Origin: Planctomycetaceae bacterium
GTDB taxonomy: Bacteria > Planctomycetota > Phycisphaerae > SM23-33
Length of the DNA: 51,676 nt
Assembly (NCBI GenBank): GCA_021371965.1
Contig: JAJFVE010000134.1
Coordinates: forward strand, 1-51,676
Direction: 5' to 3'
Both the position numbers and the translations under genes were made by a program. This document shows, piece after piece, positions 1 to 8,465 of this stretch. The notes under the pieces were generated by a model that was given only the letters and a program-made list of their open reading frames with translations, had not been told where the DNA came from and ran no database searches. The number at the start of each line of letters is the position of its first letter. The stretch's first letter is position 1.

Positions 1-1
1 C

Positions 2-1138
2 TACACCCGCTTCGATCCGGACCTGTACAATCCCAAGGCCTGGGCCAAGGCCGCCCGCGAAGCGGGGATGAAGTACTTCTGCATCACCACCAAGCACCAC
101 GAGGGCTTCTGCCTCTGGGACAGCAAGTACACCGACTACAAAGCCCCCAACACGCCCTGCGGCAAAGACCTGCTGCGGCCGATGGTCGACGCCTTCCGCG
201 ACGAAGGCCTGCACGTGGGCTTCTACTACTCGCTGATCGACTGGCACCACGAGCAGTTCGGCGTCGACCGCATCCACCCGATGCGCGGCAATGCCGACGA
301 GCGCAAGAAGAACGCCAAGCGCGACGTGTCGAAGTACGCCCAGTACATGCGCGACCAGGTGCGCGAGCTGCTGACGCAGTTCGGCAAGATCGACTACCTG
401 TTCTTCGATTTCTCCTACCCCGGCGAAGACGGCAAGGGCTGGCAGGACTACGAGTCCGACAAGCTGCTGACGATGGTGCGCCAGCTCCAGCCGCATATTC
501 TCGTCAACGACCGCCTGGACCTGCTGGACATCCCCGGCGGCTGGGACGTCAAGACGCCCGAGCAGTTCATGGTGCGCAAGCCCGTCACGTGGAAGGGCAA
601 GCCCGTCTGCTGGGAAACCTGCCAGACCTTCAGCGGCTCGTGGGGCTACCACCGCGACGAGCAGACCTGGAAGAGCGTCGACCAGTTGCTGATGATGCTC
701 ATCGACACCACCAGCAAGAACGGCAACGTGCTGCTCAACGTCGGGCCTACCGCCCGCGGCGAGTTCGACGCCCGCGCGATGGATCGTCTGTCCGGCATGG
801 GCGCGTGGATGCAGAAGCACAGCCGCAGCATCTATGGCTGCGGCGTCGCCCCGGGCGGCTTCAAGGCCCCCAACGGGACGCGCCTGACATACAACGCCAA
901 GACCAAGCGCCTGTACATGCACATTTTCGACTGGCCTATCGGTACCATGGGCCTGGACGGCTTTGCCGGCAAGGTCAAGTACGCCCAGTTCCTGCACGAT
1001 GCCAGCGAGATCCGCTGGAGCACGCAGACGCACGGCCACGTGGGCACCGATGCGGAAAAGGATCACAAGACGATCTACCTGCATCTGCCGGTCATCCGGC
1101 CAAACGTGGCCGTGCCGGTGGTGGAGATGTATCTCTAG
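2..1138 (+). CDS. Alpha-L-fucosidase, GH29 (5'-truncated by window)
   Basis: The frame is open from the first bases of the window, so the N-terminus, including any signal peptide, lies outside; 378 codons are visible. The protein hydrolyses terminal alpha-L-fucose from glycans, probably in the periplasm or outside the cell. GH29 hallmarks are the opening AKAAREAGMKYFCITTKHHE strand with the paired His, then FCLWDS, GFYYSLIDWHH, and DYLFFDFSYP, whose FFD Asp sits where the GH29 nucleophile is expected. NVLLNVGPTARGEF near residue 240 is the conserved end of the catalytic barrel. A short beta-sandwich-like tail follows. It is the only gene on this strand before a strong terminator hairpin at 1174. 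Family assignment is firm; exact linkage specificity cannot be read. Confidence 0.9.
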   Translation, partial: YTRFDPDLYNPKAWAKAAREAGMKYFCITTKHHEGFCLWDSKYTDYKAPNTPCGKDLLRPMVDAFRDEGLHVGFYYSLIDWHHEQFGVDRIHPMRGNADERKKNAKRDVSKYAQYMRDQVRELLTQFGKIDYLFFDFSYPGEDGKGWQDYESDKLLTMVRQLQPHILVNDRLDLLDIPGGWDVKTPEQFMVRKPVTWKGKPVCWETCQTFSGSWGYHRDEQTWKSVDQLLMMLIDTTSKNGNVLLNVGPTARGEFDARAMDRLSGMGAWMQKHSRSIYGCGVAPGGFKAPNGTRLTYNAKTKRLYMHIFDWPIGTMGLDGFAGKVKYAQFLHDASEIRWSTQTHGHVGTDAEKDHKTIYLHLPVIRPNVAVPVVEMYL

Positions 1139-1140
1139 AA

Positions 1141-1271
1141 ACAGTAATCAGTAGCCGGTGGGATACGCAATGCGAACGCCTGTGGGAATCTCAAGACCCA
1201 CAGGCGTTCTTATTTTGAAGCAGGATCTTCCGTGCCTACCGGCTACGGGCTACTGGCTACTGGCTACTCTA
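1141..1271. repeat. Palindromic repeat, family R5 (GTAATCAGTAGCC type)
   Basis: The left arm CAGTAATCAGTAGCCGG just after the fucosidase stop pairs with the right arm CCGGCTACGGGCTACTGG near 1240-1260. The rest of the right end is a tandem of GGCTACT words. The same words recur at 6276-6346, 32341-32409 and 48637-48658. The terminator hairpin at 1174-1209 is nested between the arms. Confidence 0.6.
1174..1216 (+). terminator. Rho-independent terminator after the fucosidase
   Basis: Perfect 13-bp stem GAACGCCTGTGGG / CCCACAGGCGTTC with a 10-nt loop, followed by TTATTTT. It lies 35 nt after the fucosidase stop codon and is oriented to end that transcript. The U-tract is imperfect but the stem is unusually long. 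Confidence 0.8.
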
Positions 1272-1272
1272 T

Positions 1273-2961
1273 TCACCGCGGCTGGAAGGTCTTCTCGTCG
1301 ATCACTTTTCCGGCCAGGTCGTAGGCTTTCAAGACGCACTCTTTGTCGCTGATCTCGAAGCTTACGAACGACGGGGTGTGCTCGCGTGTCACGCTGGTCT
1401 TGGCGAAGGGATTGTTATCCAAGGCGCGGTTGCTCAGGCGGTAGGTTTTCGCACCGCCGGCGCCGGCGACGATGCACGTCACGCCCTTGTCGGGCGTGGG
1501 CTCGACGCGCTCATAGTCGTAGTCGAACGCCGAGACGATGGCCGTGGCTTTGTACTTGCCCAGCAGCGGGCAGATGGTGTCGCGGCACTGCTGCAGCGGG
1601 GCGAACATCGGTGCCCCGCGGCTGCGCGGGCGGCTCTGCTGGCCGTCGCTGTAGCCGGGGTAGTGATTGAACGCCAGGACGTATTTCTCCCTGGAATCCT
1701 TCAGCACGCCCTCGAGCCATTTTGCGTTGGGCGAGTCCTTCGTCCAACCGGCAACGCCGTCGATGCCGATCAACCGCGCCGGGCCGAAGGCTTGCGTCCA
1801 GTTGAGATTCTCCTCGTCGGCTGTCGGCGAGGCAAAGAGCTTCTGAGCCAGGCCGCTGCGGTCACGGTATTCCGGGGCGACGTACGTCGGGACCGTGGCC
1901 ATGAGCTGGGCGAACTTCTCCAGGTAGAAGACGTCCCACTGGAAGTCCCACGCGCCGAACTCCATGATCTGGCCGACGTGCACGAAGATGTCGGGCTTCA
2001 ACTTGAGCATGCCCTGGGCGTACAGCGAGGCCTTGGTCCACGAGTAGTAATTCCCGCTCGAATTGCCGTACGTCACCACGCGCAGCGTCTTGGCATCGCT
2101 GGCCGGCAGCGAGACCGTGAAAGGCCCCTTGCTGTCGACGGCGTCGCCGAGATTGCTGGTGACGACGTACGTGAACTTGCGCGTGCCCTTGGGCAGGGGG
2201 ACCTTCAGGCGGTGGTAGAAGTTGACCGCCGAAGTGGCCGTGCCGGCAGCCCCGGCCGGTTCCACGGGCGTGGCGGTCACGGTGACTTGGGCAGGAAGTC
2301 CTGTGCGGCAGGTGACGGTGAAGAAATCGTCGCCGAAGTGCCCGAGGATGGGCCCGCTGCGGATGACCGCTTTGCCTGGCGCGGCGGCCACCAGTTGTAG
2401 CGGCTTGAGGGCGATCTGCGCGATCCCGCCCAAGGCCGACAGCGGCCCGCTGATGGTCAGGGTGTTGTCGCCCTTGACCAGCACTCCGCTCGTCTGCAGC
2501 GGCAGGGCGTGGTACATCATGCCCGGCAGCGGCCCTTGCGGGCTCTTGCCGTTGAGCGTGACGATCACGTGCGTCCAGAGCGGGCTGGCCCCGCATTCGC
2601 CGCCGCCGACATCCTCATGCCCGCAGGTGGCGAAGGCGCCCTGCGTGCTCTTGCCGGCATTGGTTTCGTCGAACGTCACCCACAGTGCCGCCACGGCAGT
2701 GGGGTCATTAACGGGGAAGGTCGCCCGGGCCGTCAGTGCTTGCCTGGCGCCCACGGCGGCGGGCATGGCCGCGAACGTCTTGCCGCTGTCGGTGCTGAAC
2801 TCCCATTTGGCCGTGAGGGTCTCCGTCTTGGCCCCGCCGAAACTGCCCTCGGCGCAGCGCTGTTCGAGCGAAGCGGCCGTTTCGCCATGCTGGGCCTGCA
2901 CAGTTGCAGTTGCGGTTGAGAGGGCGAACATCGCAGTCAGTAACGAGACGCATCTTGCCAT
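1273..2961 (-). CDS. Secreted metallophosphoesterase-like protein with lost metal ligands
   Basis: 562 residues from the ATG at 2961, which has an AGGA 8 nt upstream; an in-frame ATG at 2970 abuts that site and is less likely. A type I signal peptide is visible (MARCVSLLTAMFALSTATA, cleavage near VQA). Residues about 25-285 look like beta-sandwich, and 290 onward follows the purple acid phosphatase/calcineurin layout. The usual ligand motifs are changed: strand-1 Asp reads TYGN, the GD motif reads HVGQ, GNHE reads APEY, and GHxHxYER reads AFDYDYER. Only the HxPxY-type His (NHYPGYS) remains. I infer a catalytically dead or rebuilt relative, perhaps a ligand-binding protein. The intact homologue type is seen at 38762-40519. 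Role unknown. Confidence 0.65.
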   Translation of the reverse strand: MARCVSLLTAMFALSTATATVQAQHGETAASLEQRCAEGSFGGAKTETLTAKWEFSTDSGKTFAAMPAAVGARQALTARATFPVNDPTAVAALWVTFDETNAGKSTQGAFATCGHEDVGGGECGASPLWTHVIVTLNGKSPQGPLPGMMYHALPLQTSGVLVKGDNTLTISGPLSALGGIAQIALKPLQLVAAAPGKAVIRSGPILGHFGDDFFTVTCRTGLPAQVTVTATPVEPAGAAGTATSAVNFYHRLKVPLPKGTRKFTYVVTSNLGDAVDSKGPFTVSLPASDAKTLRVVTYGNSSGNYYSWTKASLYAQGMLKLKPDIFVHVGQIMEFGAWDFQWDVFYLEKFAQLMATVPTYVAPEYRDRSGLAQKLFASPTADEENLNWTQAFGPARLIGIDGVAGWTKDSPNAKWLEGVLKDSREKYVLAFNHYPGYSDGQQSRPRSRGAPMFAPLQQCRDTICPLLGKYKATAIVSAFDYDYERVEPTPDKGVTCIVAGAGGAKTYRLSNRALDNNPFAKTSVTREHTPSFVSFEISDKECVLKAYDLAGKVIDEKTFQPR

Positions 2962-2980
2962 GGTTCTCATCCTTTATTTG

Positions 2981-3086
2981 GGTGCCGTGGCGGGAGGGCT
3001 TTAGCCCAACAGTCACGACGGATCACCGCAGGCACGAGGTCGGGGATCGTGGCTCTGCGGGGCTTGGCCCTCTGCGCCATGGCACC
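2981..3086. repeat. Long palindromic repeat, family R1 (copy a)
   Basis: Begins GGTGCCGTGGCGGGAGGGCT and ends with a near reverse complement, ...CTGCGCCATGGCACC; the two halves also pair through CACGA..GGATC / GGATCGTGG. Each arm carries its own small hairpin (GGGCTTTAGCCC; GGGGCTTGGCCC), so the element can fold as a branched cruciform. An almost identical copy lies at 12626-12734. An extra GCGCGCCATGGCAC half-end follows at about 3100-3113. It fills the gap downstream of rne and upstream of the metallophosphoesterase-like gene. Confidence 0.85.
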
Positions 3087-3120
3087 TTACGTTTACTGCG
3101 CGCCATGGCACTTGGGTTCG

Positions 3121-5376
3121 CTAATCTTCTGTGTCCGCTTTGTGTTCGTGGCCTTTATGGTGTTCGCCGGCGAGAAGTTCGGCCGGGCTGAAGCGGGCCT
3201 TGGCGTCCTGGTCTTCCCGCGAGAGCGGCTTGCGCTCGGCCAGCAGGGCGGCGGCCAGCTTGGCGTTGTATTCCTGCTGCTTGGGGTCCTCGGGCGCTTC
3301 TTCGCGGGCGGGGGGCTTTTCCGCTTTCGGGGCGGCGGATCGTTCGGGGGCGGCGCCCTCAGTGGCTTCGGGGACCCCTGCCGCAGGGGCGCTCTGTGAG
3401 CGACGGCGGCGGCGATGGCGGGACTTCTTGTGCGTCGCGGTAGCGGCGCCTTCCGGCGTCTGCTCGGTTCCTGCCGCGACGGGGGCGTGTTCCTCGGCAG
3501 CGGCGGGGGGCTCGGCGGGAGCTTGCTCCTGCGTCTGCTGGGGCGCCTGGGCCTGAGGGGCCTGATCCGTGCGGGGGCCTTTGTGGCGCCGGCCTCGACG
3601 GCCGCGGCGGGACTTCTTGGCCGCGGCGGGTTGGGCGGCGGGCTCGCCTTCGGCGGGCTCGGGCGGTGCGGGTTCTTCCGGAAACTCGCTGGCGCCGGGG
3701 CCGATCTCTTCGACGCTGGACACTTCCACAGCCGGCGTCGTTTCTTCTTCCTCGGGCTCTTCCTCGTAGGGTTCCAGTTCGCCCGCGGCTGCGGCGACTG
3801 CGGCCAGGGCTTCGGTGTGCAGGGTCTTCCATCCTCCGGTAGGTCGGACATCCCAGGTCACTTCGCTGCCGCGTGCGTTGGCCGCGGAGATGGCGAACTG
3901 GCTGCCGGCCAGGTCGGCCTTGGCGACGACGGTGATCTTCTTGTCGAATCGCGTTTCGAGGGCGTGGAGTTGCGGGCGGCAGACGTTGGAGAGGTGCTCG
4001 GCCACCGATTGCGAGACGGCGACGGTGAGCTTGAACACTTCGGCGTTGGCGCAGGCCCTTTGCAGGTGGCGCAGCACTTCCAGGGCCAGCGATTCGTTGC
4101 TCTTGACCAGCCCGTCGCCGTCGCAGAGCGGGCAGGTTCGGTAGATGTTGTGCGTCAGCGAGTGCCTCACGCGCTGGCGGGTCATCTCGACGATCCCGAA
4201 GGCGCTGATGCGCAGGACCTTGCTCTTGGCGCGGTCGGTCTTGAGCCCGTCCTTGAGCACCTTCTCGACGGCGCGCTTGTTCTTCTCGGCCCGCATGTCG
4301 ATGAAGTCGATCACGATCACGCCGCCCAGGTCGCGCAGGCGGATCTGGCGGGCGGCCTCAGCGGCGGCTTCGAGGTTGATCTTCAGGGCCGTCGACTCGG
4401 GGTCGCTGGTCTTGCGGAAGCGTCCGGAGTTGACGTCGATGGCGACCAGGGCCTCGGCCTGGTCGATCACCAGCGAGCCGCCGATGGCCATCTCGACGCG
4501 GCGTGCGTGAATCTTCTCGATCTCATCATCAAGCCCGGTGTCGTGGAAGAGCCCGCCGCTGCCGCGGTAGATTTCGATGACGTGCTTGGTGCGCGGCATG
4601 ACCATGTCGAGGAATGCCTTGACCTGGCCGGCGACGGTCTCGCTGTCGCAGACGATGCGGTCGATGTCGACGTTGTAGATGTCGCGCAGCGTGCGCGAGA
4701 CCAGGTCCGACTCCTCGTACAGCGTGCAGGGGGCTTTGTCCGAGGCGATGCGCTTGTCGATGGCCTTCCACAGGCGCGTCAGGAACGCCAGGTCCCGCTT
4801 GAGCTCTTTCTTGGGCTGGTCGATGCCGGCCGTGCGCACGATGATCCCGATATCCTCGGGCATTTCCAGGTCGGCCAGGGCGGCGCGGGCCTTGGCACGC
4901 ATCTCTTCGTCTTCAATCTTGCGCGAGACGCCCATGCGGCTCATGCCCGGCATCATCACCAGCAGCCGCCCGGGGATCGACAGGTACGTTGTGAGCGTGG
5001 GGCCCTTGGTGCCGATGCCTTCCTTGGTCAGTTGCACGACCACTTCCTGCCCGCGGCGCAGGCATTCCTGGATCGGCGGGCGGTGGCGATGGGCGCGCTT
5101 GCGCCCGACGGCCTCCGTGTCGGCCGACTGCCCTTCGGGAAAATACTGCGGGTGCAGGTCCGAGATGTGCAGGAAGCCGTTCTTGGCCAGTCCGAAATCG
5201 ACGAACGCCGCCTGGATCGACGGCTCGACGTTCATCACGCGCCCTTTATACACATTGCCCACGTGCGAGACGTTTGACGCCCGCTCGACGTAAAGTTCCT
5301 CCAGGCGGCCGTCGCTGACAATGGCGATGCGGCATTCCTGGCCTTCAACGGTGTTAATCAACATCTGCTTCGACAT
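3121..5376 (-). CDS. rng: Ribonuclease E/G
   Basis: 751 residues; endoribonuclease cleaving single-stranded A/U-rich RNA in mRNA decay and rRNA processing. The start ATG at 5376 has GGAG 5 nt upstream. Order of parts: first half of the S1 domain (about 35-130, interrupted by a short insertion around DTEAVGRKRAHRH), RNase H/DNase I-like catalytic core with the Mg ligands Asp314 (VAIDVNSG) and Asp357 (VIDFIDM), and the Zn-link CPLC at 415-418. Residues 415-515 resemble the small domain. From about 540 the tail is Pro/Ala/Glu-rich with Arg/Lys blocks (KKSRRGRRGRRHKG, KKSRHRRRRRSQ), probably disordered and RNA- or partner-binding. It follows a DUF2344 gene by 10 nt, as in many bacteria. Either rne or rng could be used as the symbol; the core does not decide. 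Confidence 0.93.
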   Translation of the reverse strand: MSKQMLINTVEGQECRIAIVSDGRLEELYVERASNVSHVGNVYKGRVMNVEPSIQAAFVDFGLAKNGFLHISDLHPQYFPEGQSADTEAVGRKRAHRHRPPIQECLRRGQEVVVQLTKEGIGTKGPTLTTYLSIPGRLLVMMPGMSRMGVSRKIEDEEMRAKARAALADLEMPEDIGIIVRTAGIDQPKKELKRDLAFLTRLWKAIDKRIASDKAPCTLYEESDLVSRTLRDIYNVDIDRIVCDSETVAGQVKAFLDMVMPRTKHVIEIYRGSGGLFHDTGLDDEIEKIHARRVEMAIGGSLVIDQAEALVAIDVNSGRFRKTSDPESTALKINLEAAAEAARQIRLRDLGGVIVIDFIDMRAEKNKRAVEKVLKDGLKTDRAKSKVLRISAFGIVEMTRQRVRHSLTHNIYRTCPLCDGDGLVKSNESLALEVLRHLQRACANAEVFKLTVAVSQSVAEHLSNVCRPQLHALETRFDKKITVVAKADLAGSQFAISAANARGSEVTWDVRPTGGWKTLHTEALAAVAAAAGELEPYEEEPEEEETTPAVEVSSVEEIGPGASEFPEEPAPPEPAEGEPAAQPAAAKKSRRGRRGRRHKGPRTDQAPQAQAPQQTQEQAPAEPPAAAEEHAPVAAGTEQTPEGAATATHKKSRHRRRRRSQSAPAAGVPEATEGAAPERSAAPKAEKPPAREEAPEDPKQQEYNAKLAAALLAERKPLSREDQDAKARFSPAELLAGEHHKGHEHKADTED

Positions 5377-5386
5377 ACGTTCTCCA

Positions 5387-6154
5387 TTACTCGCCGCGGC
5401 GATCTTCGTCGCCGCTTGACGCTGATGGGGCCGGAGGCGGACCGAAGTTGAACTCCACGTCCGTTCGCACCAGGTTGGCCAGGTCGATTCGACCGTCCAA
5501 TCCCAGCAGCTCCAGCACCTCGCCGGGCCGCGGCCACAAGGCCCCAGCCGGCTGCAGCGTCATCAATAGGGTTGAATCGGCCAGTTCCAACCGGCCGACA
5601 AGAGGTTTTAGATCGATAGTTGTTTCGCGCCACCCGCGCCCGTGCTTGACGGAGACCTTCCGCTGCACCGGCCATGAATCGGCCGTTTGCAGAGCGGTGA
5701 TCTTCGCCGTCACAGCCTCGACGCGCTCCCGCGGTGTGGCATGGGCGTCTCGCCCATGCTCTGGGCTTTGTTTTTCATGCATGGGCGAGACGCCCATGCC
5801 ACCCAGATCCAGCTCATAATGGATGCGCTGCGGCTGGGGGCAGGCTTTGCCCTGCAGGGGGCGGGGCCGATCGAAGTGCATTCCCAGCGGGGCGGCGGCG
5901 TTGAGTCGGGCCGTAAGGTCGTCCGGCTCGACCGGTTCGTCCAGGGTGAGCACCATCAAGTCGGCGCGCGTGGCGACGGCCACGGGGCGGGGCAGGGCCA
6001 GAGAAAATATCGGCCTGGGGTTGAAACCCTGTGTGCTGCGAACCGGCAGTTGTGCCCTTGCGGCGACCCGCTCGACTGCACGCATGCAGTCATGATGCGA
6101 AATAAAGCGAAGATCGCCCTCAATGGCCAACCGAATGGCCCATCGATGCGCCAA
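5387..6154 (-). CDS. DUF2344/TIGR03936 protein with a repeat-derived in-frame insert
   Basis: 255 residues from a TTG at 6154 preceded by GGAAAGG at 9 nt. The TIGR03936 family is small, usually encoded beside or fused to a radical SAM protein and next to rne/rng; its biochemical role is not established. Family features: GDLRFISHHDCMRAVER near the N-terminus and STQGFNPRPIFSLALPRP at about 40-57. Residues about 118-140 (GGMGVSPMHE...HGRDAHAT) are translated from a palindromic R3 element inserted in frame between a beta strand and the next helix. The downstream family region resumes immediately. It is the first gene of a two-gene unit with RNase E/G. Confidence 0.8.
   Translation of the reverse strand: MAHRWAIRLAIEGDLRFISHHDCMRAVERVAARAQLPVRSTQGFNPRPIFSLALPRPVAVATRADLMVLTLDEPVEPDDLTARLNAAAPLGMHFDRPRPLQGKACPQPQRIHYELDLGGMGVSPMHEKQSPEHGRDAHATPRERVEAVTAKITALQTADSWPVQRKVSVKHGRGWRETTIDLKPLVGRLELADSTLLMTLQPAGALWPRPGEVLELLGLDGRIDLANLVRTDVEFNFGPPPAPSASSGDEDRRGE
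5736..5803. repeat. Palindromic repeat R3 inside a coding region
   Basis: GTGGCATGGGCGTCTCGCCC at the left is mirrored by GGGCGAGACGCCCATGCCAC at the right around a short loop. The same arms recur in intergenic copies at 30054-30182, 38695-38760 and 46433-46600. Here the element lies wholly inside the DUF2344 gene and keeps its frame. Confidence 0.9.
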
Positions 6155-6275
6155 CGAATATTACCTTTCCGTTTCGTTTTCCCGCGACGGCTGAACTCGC
6201 CGCACGCGGTCAATGTTGTTTAACGGCCACAGCAGCACCAGCAACGCTAGGCACGCAAGGCCGCAATTCCGTTTC

Positions 6276-6346
6276 AAGTAAGCAGTGATCAGTAATCGGT
6301 AATCAACTCGCCGCACGGGCTACTGATTACTGGTTACTGCTTACTT
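6276..6346. repeat. Palindromic repeat R5 (copy b)
   Basis: AAGTAAGCAGTGATCAGTAA on the left pairs with TTACTGGTTACTGCTTACTT on the right around GCCGCAC. It abuts the ptsI stop codon and may act as its transcript end. The remaining 120 bp upstream of the DUF2344 start show nothing recognisable. Confidence 0.75.
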
Positions 6347-8088
6347 CAATCCGAATACATTTCCGGCAGGACTCGCCGGGTCTCGACTCGCAGGTAGTTA
6401 ATGATTTCCTTGTCGGAGTCGAAGCCCATGACCCGCCGGGCCACCTCGGCGGCCTGTTCCAGCGTCACCGAGCGGACGATTTTCTTCACTTCCGGGATCG
6501 CCGGCGGGCTGGCGGAGAAGCACCGCAGCCCCAGGCCCAGCAGCAGCAGCGTGTACTGCGGGTCGCCGGCCATCTCGCCGCAGAGGCTGACCGGGATCCC
6601 GTGCCGCTGCCCGGCCCGGATCACCTGCTTGATCAGCCGCAAGACCGCCGGGTGTGCAACGCTGAACAGCGACGCCACCCGCTCATTGCCGCGGTCTACT
6701 GCAAGGGTATATTGTACCAGATCGTTCGTCCCGAGCGAGAAGAAGTCCACTTCCTTGGCGAACGAATCGCACATCAGGGCTGCCGAGGGCGTCTCGACCA
6801 TCATCCCGATCGAGATGTCGGAGCGGTACTCGATGCCTTCTTCCTCGAGGTCTTCCATCACGTCGCGGACGATGGTCTTGGCCTGGCGCAGTTCCAGCAG
6901 ATTGGTGATCAGCGGAAAGAGCATCGACACGCGGCTGCCGATGCTTGCACGCAAAATCGCACGCAACTGCGTCTTGAACATCGGCAGGTTCTGCAGGCAG
7001 TAGCGGATGCTGCGGCAGCCCAGGAACGGGTTGCGCTCCGGGGTGCGGGCCCGCTGCTGCGTGTACTTGTCGGCACCCAGGTCCACGGTACGGATCGTCA
7101 CGGGGCGGCCGTTGCACAACGCCAGCACCTCGCGATACGCGTGGAAGTGGTCCTCTTCGGTAGGCTCCCTGTCGGTGCCGAGGTAGAGGAACTCGGTACG
7201 GTAGAGGCCGATGCCCTGTCCGCCTTTTTCGAGCACGGCCGCCACTTCGCCGGGGAACTCGATGTTGCCCAGCAGCGTGACCTCATGTCCGTCGCGGGTG
7301 ATGGCCGGCAGGTCGCGCAGGGCGTCGAGGCTGTGGATGAACTGCACCTGCTGCTGGGCGTAGAGGCGGTAGCTCTCGATGGTGGCTTCGTCGGGGTTGA
7401 TGATCACCATGCCCCGCGTGCCGTCGATGATGACGGTGTCGCCGGTGCTGACCTCGGCCGTCACGTCGTTGAGGCCCACCACGGCGGGAATACCCAGCGC
7501 CTTGGCGACGATGGCGGTGTGGCTGGTGGCCCCGCCGGCGTCGATAGCCAATCCCTGCACGTGCTCGCGGTCCATGCTGGCGGTCTGCGAGGGGGTCAGG
7601 TCGTGGGCCAGGACGTTGCGGTCTTTCTTGAGCTGCGAGAGCGATTGGCGGCGCTGCCCGATGAGGTTGCGCAGCAGGCGCTTCTCGATATCGTAGATGT
7701 CCTTGACGCGGTCGGCCAGGTACTCGGGCATCGCCAGAAAGTCCTTGGCGTATGCCCGCAGCACGGTGGCGACGGCGTATTCAGCCGTCACTCGGCCCAG
7801 GGTGATGGCGTCGGCGAACTTCTTCTGCAGGACCTTGTCGTTGAGCAGCCCGAGGTGAAAGTCGAAGATGCTGGCGGTTTCCTTGCCGATCTGTCTGGCG
7901 GTCTGTTCCTGAAGGGCGCGGATTTCTTTGCGCGAGACCTCGCAAGCCCGGCGCAGGCGGACGAGTTCGGCCTGCGTCGAGTCTTCCGAAACATGACGTT
8001 CCGGGACGTCGAACTCCTCGGTGTCGACCACCACCGCCGGGGCGATGGCCACGCCGGGAGAAACTCCAATGCCTTTCTTGGTTTTCAT
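6346..8088 (-). CDS. ptsI: Phosphoenolpyruvate-protein phosphotransferase (Enzyme I)
   Basis: 580 residues from the ATG at 8088, giving the usual Enzyme I length. Frame upstream of 8088 is open but is translated palindromic repeat, so it is excluded. The cytoplasmic enzyme autophosphorylates from PEP and passes phosphate to HPr. Visible parts: HPr-binding helical domain with the phospho-His190 in GGATSHTAIVAKALGIP, and a C-terminal PEP-binding barrel with YRTEFLYLG, TNDLVQYTLAVDRGNE and the active-site Cys in VSLCGEMAGDP. It lacks the N-terminal GAF domain of PtsP. It follows ptsH, separated by an R2 palindrome. With no EIIB/EIIC nearby, a regulatory role is likely. Confidence 0.93.
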   Translation of the reverse strand: MKTKKGIGVSPGVAIAPAVVVDTEEFDVPERHVSEDSTQAELVRLRRACEVSRKEIRALQEQTARQIGKETASIFDFHLGLLNDKVLQKKFADAITLGRVTAEYAVATVLRAYAKDFLAMPEYLADRVKDIYDIEKRLLRNLIGQRRQSLSQLKKDRNVLAHDLTPSQTASMDREHVQGLAIDAGGATSHTAIVAKALGIPAVVGLNDVTAEVSTGDTVIIDGTRGMVIINPDEATIESYRLYAQQQVQFIHSLDALRDLPAITRDGHEVTLLGNIEFPGEVAAVLEKGGQGIGLYRTEFLYLGTDREPTEEDHFHAYREVLALCNGRPVTIRTVDLGADKYTQQRARTPERNPFLGCRSIRYCLQNLPMFKTQLRAILRASIGSRVSMLFPLITNLLELRQAKTIVRDVMEDLEEEGIEYRSDISIGMMVETPSAALMCDSFAKEVDFFSLGTNDLVQYTLAVDRGNERVASLFSVAHPAVLRLIKQVIRAGQRHGIPVSLCGEMAGDPQYTLLLLGLGLRCFSASPPAIPEVKKIVRSVTLEQAAEVARRVMGFDSDKEIINYLRVETRRVLPEMYSD

Positions 8089-8097
8089 GGGGGCTCT

Positions 8098-8152
8098 GGT
8101 GGCACAGCCTTTCCGGGCTGTGGCAGTCACAGGCTGGAAGGCCTGTGCCACC
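8098..8152. repeat. Palindromic repeat R2 (copy a) between ptsH and ptsI
   Basis: GGTGGCACAGCCTTTCCGGG pairs with GGCTGGAAGGCCTGTGCCACC-type sequence on the right. A second copy is at 35016-35072. It sits 9 bp upstream of the ptsI start and replaces a normal ribosome-binding region, so it could modulate ptsI translation. Confidence 0.85.
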
Positions 8153-8155
8153 GGG

Positions 8156-8443
8156 TCAGCGGCCCGGCGTCGGCTCTTCTTCCATCTCGCCGAAGCCCTT
8201 CGACACCAACTCTGATAACGCCGCGACGGCGTCGGCGGCGTCATCGCCGTCGGCCTCGATCTTCAACAGCGTACCTTTGACGGCCGCCAAGCGCATCACG
8301 GACATGATGCTCTTGGCGTCGACGGTCAGCGAGCCGTTCGAGACTTCTATCTTACTGGCGAAGCGATTGGCCAGCTCGACCAACTGCATCGCCGGCCTGG
8401 CGTGCAGGCCGTACTTATTGACGATTTCAACTTCTCGTTCCAC
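8156..8443 (-). CDS. ptsH: Phosphocarrier protein HPr
   Basis: About 95 residues from the GTG at 8443; an in-frame TTG at 8452 is the alternative, and both have a weak GGA 4 nt upstream. HPr carries phosphate from Enzyme I to EIIA. The catalytic His14 lies in NKYGLHARPAMQ, and Ser45 lies in KSIMSVMRLA, the site modified by HPr kinase in Firmicutes and some other phyla. No hprK is in the window. The C-terminus extends about eight residues past the normal fold (EEEPTPGR). It starts about 22 nt after the EIIA stop, so the two are probably co-transcribed. Confidence 0.92.
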   Translation of the reverse strand: MEREVEIVNKYGLHARPAMQLVELANRFASKIEVSNGSLTVDAKSIMSVMRLAAVKGTLLKIEADGDDAADAVAALSELVSKGFGEMEEEPTPGR

Positions 8444-8465
8444 GGTGTCCAATATATCCGTTCCG

